Shown here: positions 27,945 through 33,068 of the stretch, in pieces
How the letters are laid out: the number at the start of each line of letters is the position of its first letter
How positions within the stretch are numbered: the stretch's first letter is position 1
NCBI GenBank assembly: GCA_964632795.1
Contig: CAZWEZ010000037.1
Coordinates: forward strand, 1 to 33,068
DNA: 33,068 bases
DNA from: CAZWEZ01 sp964632795
Lineage (GTDB): Bacteria; Pseudomonadota; Alphaproteobacteria; Rhodospirillales; 2-02-FULL-58-16
Reading direction: 5' to 3'
Made by a program: the position numbers and the translations under genes
Notes under the pieces: model-generated
Databases searched by the model: none
The model's input: only the letters and a program-made list of their open reading frames with translations
Told to the model about the DNA's origin: nothing

Positions 27945-28781
27945 ATGCCGTTGAAGGATATTCTGGTTCACGTCGATAACACCAAGCAATGCGAAGTCCG
28001 GCTCGAGACCGCCATCAACCTGGCGCTGGCCCACGAGGCCCACCTGACCGGGCTCTACGTGCTGACCCACCATTACATTCCTCCCTACCTCCGGGCCCAG
28101 TTCAGCGCCGAATCGCTGGAGGTGCCGATCAGGGCGGTCTTCCAGGCGGCCGAGCAGGCGGAAGCCCTGTTCCTCGACAAGACCAAGCACGCCGGGGTGG
28201 CCAGCGAATGGCGCCGCGTCGAGGGCGAGACCATCGACGTTCTCAGCCTCCACTCCCGCTACAGCGACATCGCCGTGGTCGGTCAGCGCGACCCCGAAGG
28301 CGACGAGGTCACCGGCGACAGCGAAATGCCCGATCGCCTGATCCTGTCGGTCGGCCGGCCGATCCTGGTGGTGCCCTACGTCGGCAACTACCCCAACATC
28401 GGCCAGCGGATCATGGTGGCCTGGGATTCGAGCCGCCTCGCCACCCGCGCCGTCAACGACGCCCTGCACCTGCTGGAAAGGGCCAAGCAGGTGGTGGTGA
28501 TGGCCATCAACCCCCATGGCGGCGCCGAGGGCCACGGCGACGTCCCCAGCGCCGACATCTGCCTGCACCTGTCCCGCCACGGCATCAAGGCCGAGGCCCA
28601 GCACGTCCAGGTCGAGGACGTGGAGGTCGGCGACATGCTCCTGTCACGGGCCGCCGACGAGGGCATCGACATGTTCGTGATGGGCGCCTACGGACATGCC
28701 AGGTGGCGCGAACTGGTGCTGGGCGGGGTCACCCGCCACATGCTCAACCACATGACGGCGCCGGCCCTGATGTCGCACTGA
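27945..28781 (+). CDS. Universal stress protein, tandem UspA domains
   Basis: 278 residues with two UspA-like domains. The N-terminal one begins MPLKDILVHVDNTKQCEVRLETAINLALAHEAHLTGLYV. The second, from about residue 150, begins NIGQRIMVAWDSSRLATRAVNDALHLLERA and ends with FVMGAYGHARWRELVLGGVTRHMLNHMTAPALMSH, matching the G-x2-G-x9-G-S/T nucleotide-binding pattern (GAYGH...GGVTRH). The N-terminal domain has the weaker motif. Such proteins bind ATP and respond to starvation or oxidative stress. A very good GAGGAGGA site precedes the ATG. The 266-bp divergent gap upstream contains no further gene that I can support. Confidence 0.9.
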   Translation: MPLKDILVHVDNTKQCEVRLETAINLALAHEAHLTGLYVLTHHYIPPYLRAQFSAESLEVPIRAVFQAAEQAEALFLDKTKHAGVASEWRRVEGETIDVLSLHSRYSDIAVVGQRDPEGDEVTGDSEMPDRLILSVGRPILVVPYVGNYPNIGQRIMVAWDSSRLATRAVNDALHLLERAKQVVVMAINPHGGAEGHGDVPSADICLHLSRHGIKAEAQHVQVEDVEVGDMLLSRAADEGIDMFVMGAYGHARWRELVLGGVTRHMLNHMTAPALMSH

Positions 28782-28787
28782 GACCGG

Positions 28788-28962
28788 TTATACCAACGGC
28801 CATAATCACTGACTCCCCCGACCATCCTTCGACACGCCGCTTGCGCGGCTGCTCAGGATGAGGTTTTTGTTGAAAAATAAAGAGATGCCTCATCCTGAGC
28901 AGCGAGCGAAGCTCGCGTGTCGAAGGATACCCACAGGTCAGTGTCTCTGGCCGCTGGTATTA
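28788..28962. repeat. Composite palindromic intergenic repeat, 175 bp
   Basis: Outer imperfect inverted ends (TTATACCAACGGCC at left, GGCCGCTGGTATTA at right, extending to CACTGAC/GTCAGTG) enclose two inverted copies of a REP-like unit (28824-28863 and 28888-28928). The units share identical flanks, ATCCTTCGACACG and CTGCTCAGGATGAGG, but have different self-complementary centres (CCGC-TTGC-GCGG versus CGAGC-TTC-GCTCG). The AT-rich spacer between them reads TTTTTGTTGAAAAATAAAG. Similar units are common between alphaproteobacterial genes. Confidence 0.85.
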
Positions 28963-29208
28963 CAGGTCGAGTTGGCCGAGGAAGGCGGAGAAATCATTCC
29001 AGTACCAGCCGGTGACGATGAAACCCGCGGCGATCACCGCCGACCACAGGGTGGCGGGCCACAAGGGGAGGGGTTTTTTCTTGCCCCCGGGACGCCCGCG
29101 CAGGGCGATCCTTCGTCGCCGGGGCCGGCGTTCGTCTTCCAGTTGACGGAGGTTGCGGGCGAGTTCCACGGAATCTCCCATCGTTCTGATGTAGGTAGCC
29201 ATGGCCAT
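28960..29208 (-). CDS. Small single-pass membrane protein, hypothetical
   Basis: 82 residues (80 if the second ATG is used). The first half is soluble and basic (MGDSVELARNLRQLEDERRPRRRR, then GRPGGKKK), followed by one hydrophobic segment LWSAVIAAGFIVTGWYW near the C-terminus. No family recognised. By positive-inside charge the basic half should be cytosolic. Its TAA stop lies in the terminal TTA of the composite repeat, so the present C-terminus (FLGQLDL) may have been set by the repeat's arrival. Codon use looks coding. It stands alone between the repeat and the transporter genes. Confidence 0.55.
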   Translation of the reverse strand: MAMATYIRTMGDSVELARNLRQLEDERRPRRRRIALRGRPGGKKKPLPLWPATLWSAVIAAGFIVTGWYWNDFSAFLGQLDL

Positions 29209-29262
29209 TCACCATTCTGGTTTCGCCTTGGACAATCATGACCGGCAATCCTTACCCCTCGG

Positions 29263-30177
29263 TTAACGGATCGGGCTCCTGGGGTCGAGGGCGTCCTGGA
29301 GGCCGTCGCCGAGGAAGTTGAAGGCGATCACGGTGACGAAGATCAGCACCCCGGGATAGAAGGCCAGCCCCGGCGCCGTCCAGATCAGCTCCTGGGCGTT
29401 GGTCAGCAGGTTGCCCCAGCTGGGGATCGGCGGCTGAATGCCCAGGCCGAGGAAGCTGAGCACGGATTCGAGCAGGATCACGTTGCCCACCGACAGCGTG
29501 GTGGCGACGACGATCGGCGAGGCCAGGTTGGGCAGGATGTGGACCGCCATCACCCGCAGGCCGCTGGCGCCCTGGGAATGGGCGGCGAGCACGAACTCGC
29601 GCTCGCGCAGGGTCAGCGCGGCGCCCCGCACCAGCCGGGCGACCGTGGTCCAGCCGACCACGGCGACGATGGCGACGATGCGATAGAGGCTGATGTCCTC
29701 GGATGCGGTCAGGGCGTCGGGCAGGCCCAGCTTGTCCAGGTCGACCGCCGCCAGGACGATCAGCAGCGGCAGCAGCGGCAGCGAGATGACGCCGTCGGTG
29801 AAGCGCATAAGAAGCCCGTCGAGCCGGCCCCCGTAGTAGCCCGCCAGCAGGCCGACCACGGTGCCGATCAGCGCCGCCGCCAGGGCCGCCGTCAGCCCGA
29901 CCAGCAGCGACACCCGGCCGCCGCGGAGCAGCCGCACCAGCAGGTCGCGTCCCAGCTCGTCGGTGCCCAGCGGGTGGGCCACGGACGGCGGGGCGAAACG
30001 GCCGAACAGGTCGACCACCTGCGAGTCCACGCCCAGCGCCGCCTCGATCAGGGGCGCCGCCGCCGACAGCAGGGCCAATACCCCCAGCACCCCGGCGCTG
30101 GCCACCGCCAGCCGGTGGCGGCTAAAGCGCCGCGCCGCCAGCGCCGCCATCCCCTGGGTTGGGGTCCGTGCCGTCAT
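29263..30177 (-). CDS. Opp/Dpp-type ABC transporter permease (DppC-like)
   Basis: 304-residue inner-membrane permease. The DppC-type N-terminus (RFSRHRLAVASAGVLGVLALLSAAAPLI) is followed by HPLGTDELGRDLLVRLLRGGRVSL, a hallmark of this subunit, and the EAA-type loop EFVLAAHSQGASGLRVMAVHILPNLASPIVV. It ends NFLGDGLQDALDPR, the usual DppC terminus. The ATG overlaps the stop of the preceding DppB-like gene (ATGA). It is the last gene of a tightly coupled four-gene set. Peptides are the common substrates of this class, but nickel, sugars and others are known. Confidence 0.93.
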   Translation of the reverse strand: MTARTPTQGMAALAARRFSRHRLAVASAGVLGVLALLSAAAPLIEAALGVDSQVVDLFGRFAPPSVAHPLGTDELGRDLLVRLLRGGRVSLLVGLTAALAAALIGTVVGLLAGYYGGRLDGLLMRFTDGVISLPLLPLLIVLAAVDLDKLGLPDALTASEDISLYRIVAIVAVVGWTTVARLVRGAALTLREREFVLAAHSQGASGLRVMAVHILPNLASPIVVATTLSVGNVILLESVLSFLGLGIQPPIPSWGNLLTNAQELIWTAPGLAFYPGVLIFVTVIAFNFLGDGLQDALDPRSPIR

Positions 30178-31123
30178 CGGTAGGATATCCTCGGGTCCAG
30201 CCAGGCATACGCCAGGTCGGCCAGCAGGTTGCCGGCCAGGGTCAGCGTGGTGGCGAACAACAGCGCCACCAGCGCCAGGTTGAAGTCGTTGCCCATGATC
30301 GAATCGAAGATCAGCTTGCCCATCCCGGGATAGGCGAAGATGGTCTCGGTGATCAGGGCGCCGGAGAACAGGTAGCCGAAATCCAGGGCGACGATGGTCA
30401 CCACCGGGATCATCGCGTTGCGCAGGGCATGGCGCAGAACCACCCGCAACGGCCCGGCGCCCTTGGCCCGGGCGGTGCGGATGTAGTCCTGGCGCAGGAC
30501 CTCGATCATGGCGGCGCGCATGTAGCGGGTGTGGCCGCCGACGCTGGCGATGGTCAGGGTGGCCACCGGCAGCACCATGTAGCGCGCGGCGTCGCCGAAC
30601 CCGGCCTCGCCCACCGTCCCCACGCCGCCGGCCGGCAGCACCCCGAGGACCACCGCGAAGACGATGATCAACAGCAGGGCCAGCCAGAACACCGGCACCG
30701 AGTTGCCGGCGAAGGCGATCAGGTTGACCGTGTAGTCGAGCCGCGAATAGGGGCGCAACGCGGCGGCCATGCCGCTCGGCAGGCCGATCGCCAGCGACAG
30801 CGCGATCGACAGGCCGAGCAGCCACAGCGTGTTGCCGAGCGCCGGCGCCAGCGCCTCGAGGACCGGCCGGGCATACAGCCGCGAGAAACCCAGATCGCCG
30901 CCCAGGGCGGCGGCCAGCCAGTTGAGGTAGCGCTCGACGATCGGCTTGTCGAGGCCGTACAGGGCGCGCAGCCGGGCCGCGTCCTCCGACGTCATCTTGG
31001 GGTCGGCGCTGATCATCAGGTCGATGGGGTCGCCCGGCATCAGCCCCATCAGCCCGTAGATGACGAACGACATCACACCCAGCACGAGCGCCGATTGGAC
31101 GACGCGGAGGGCGAGGTAACGAC

Positions 31124-31127
<4 letters not shown>
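30174..31127 (-). CDS. Opp/Dpp-type ABC transporter permease (DppB-like)
   Basis: 317-residue permease. It starts MSRYLALRVVQSALVLGVMSFVIYGLMGLMPGDP, the DppB N-terminal helix plus the PGDP motif, and has LGGDLGFSRLYARPV, the EAA loop DYIRTARAKGAGPLRVVLRHALRNAMIPVVTI, and the ending LADLAYAWLDPRI. GGAG precedes the ATG. It overlaps both neighbours by four bases. It pairs with the DppC-like subunit to form the channel. Confidence 0.93.
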
Positions 31128-32112
<985 letters not shown>

Positions 32113-32116
<4 letters not shown>

Positions 32117-33068
32117 GAGACCGGCTTCCAGCAGGCCACGGCATGCGCGCCGTCTTCCTCCAGCGCCGGCTCACGGGCCCGGCAGCGCTCCTCGGCCAGC
32201 GGGCAGCGGTCGGAGAACCGGCAGCCGTCGGGCAGGGCGCGCGGGTCGGGCACCACCCCGGGGATCGTCGGCAACCGGTCCCGGCGCTCGGCCCCCGGGA
32301 TGGTCTCGATCAGGCCCCGGGTGTAGGGATGGCGCGGCGAGGCGAACAAATCGCCGGCGGGAGCCTTCTCGACGATCCGCCCGGCGTACATCACCAGCAC
32401 CCGGTCGGCGACTTCGGAGACCACGGCCAGGTTGTGGGTGATGAACAACACCGCCAGCCCCAGGTCGCGCTGCATCTCCAGCATCAAGTCCAGGATCTGG
32501 GCCTGGATGGTGACGTCGAGCGCCGTGGTCGGCTCGTCGGCGATCAGGATGTCGGGGCGGCAGACCAGGGCGATGGCGATCATGACCCGCTGGCGCATGC
32601 CTCCCGAGAGCTGGTGGGGATAGGCCTCCATCCGCGCCCCGGCGTCGGGGATGCCGACGCGCTCCAGCATTTCGGCGGCGGCGTCCCGGCCGCCATTGCC
32701 ACCGCCATCGCCACCCCGGCGGTGGATGCTCAACGCCTCGGCGACCTGGTCGCCGACGGTGAACACCGGATTCAGCGCCGTCATCGGCTCCTGGAAGATC
32801 ATCGATATCCGCCCGCCGCGGACCTCCTCGATGGCCCGTTCGGGGAGCTCCAGCAGGTCGGCGCCGTCGAGCAGCACCTTACCGCCGGTGATCCGCCCCG
32901 GGGGCGGCACCAGGCGCAGCAGGGACAGCGCGGTGACCGACTTGCCGCACCCCGATTCGCCGACCAGGCCCACCGTGACCCCGGATTCGAGGTCCAGCGA
33001 GATCCCGTCCACCGCCTTCAGCGGTCCCCAATCGGTGGCGAACGTCACCTCCAGGTCGCGCACGCTCA
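32113..33068 (-). CDS. Opp/Dpp-type ABC transporter ATP-binding protein (DppD-like), 5' end cut
   Basis: At least 317 residues visible. Walker A GESGCGKSV, Q-loop MIFQEPMTALNPVFTVGDQ, signature LSGGMRQRVMIAIAL, Walker B ILIADEPTTALDVTIQ, switch FITHNLAVV, and the C-terminal HPYTRGLIETIPG and CRFSDRCPLAEERC. The coding frame continues to the edge of the window (the SVRDLEVTF start strand), so the true start is outside. A Gly-rich insertion (HRRGGDGGGNGGRDAAAE) lies in the helical domain. The matching substrate-binding protein is not in the window and may lie just upstream. Confidence 0.92.

Noticed and set aside
28788..28962. The composite repeat as a CRISPR array or transposon with a gene
   Set aside because: Only two inverted units, no spacers of regular length, and no open frame inside.

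Overview
The window is GC-rich, compactly coded DNA from an alphaproteobacterium, most likely a Rhodospirillales-type organism. This is inferred from the hopanoid (hpn) genes, an alphaproteobacterial-type RpoH, the clpS-clpA pair, a HisN-type phosphatase and short palindromic intergenic repeats. No phage genes, insertion sequences, CRISPR arrays or rRNA genes were seen.

Region 1 (1-11909) is a hopanoid and outer-membrane lipid block: hpnG (partial), hpnH, ispH, hpnA, a LicC/IPCT-like nucleotidyltransferase, two CDP-alcohol phosphatidyltransferase paralogs, hpnN, hpnL, two tandem hpnM paralogs and an mlaA/vacJ homolog. HpnH and HpnG extend the hopane side chain, IspH supplies isoprenoid precursor, and HpnN, HpnM and MlaA are lipid-trafficking proteins of the inner membrane, periplasm and outer membrane. 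The nucleotidyltransferase and phosphatidyltransferase module has no established role in hopanoid biology and is the most promising candidate for an undescribed function: a CDP-activated head-group branch. One of the two phosphatidyltransferases has lost the fourth Asp of its catalytic motif, and the other appears to start at an ATT codon.

Region 2 (11910-20305) is mostly core genes: rpoH with a long leader, a DgcZ-like diguanylate cyclase whose CZB domain lacks the usual zinc-ligand Cys, lipB, tRNA-Leu(GAG), a class V aminotransferase/cysteine desulfurase-like protein, a MerR regulator with a palindromic operator, clpS-clpA, and an exported Cys-rich protein of unknown function. A perfect 48-bp palindrome lies across the lipB stop codon, ahead of the cyclase gene.

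Region 3 (20353-26524) looks like an inducible uptake and metabolism cassette: a LuxR-type regulator, a divergent class V aminotransferase-fold enzyme, a complete polar amino-acid ABC transporter and a HisN-like phosphatase. The transporter genes are visibly less GC-rich than the enzymes on either side. A strong hairpin separates the binding-protein gene from the permease genes. The substrate is unknown.

Region 4 (26527-33068) holds a FemAB/GNAT-like protein, a tandem-domain universal stress protein, a 175-bp composite palindromic repeat, a small membrane protein whose stop codon lies in that repeat, and four genes of an Opp/Dpp-type ABC transporter in overlapping order, running off the right edge.
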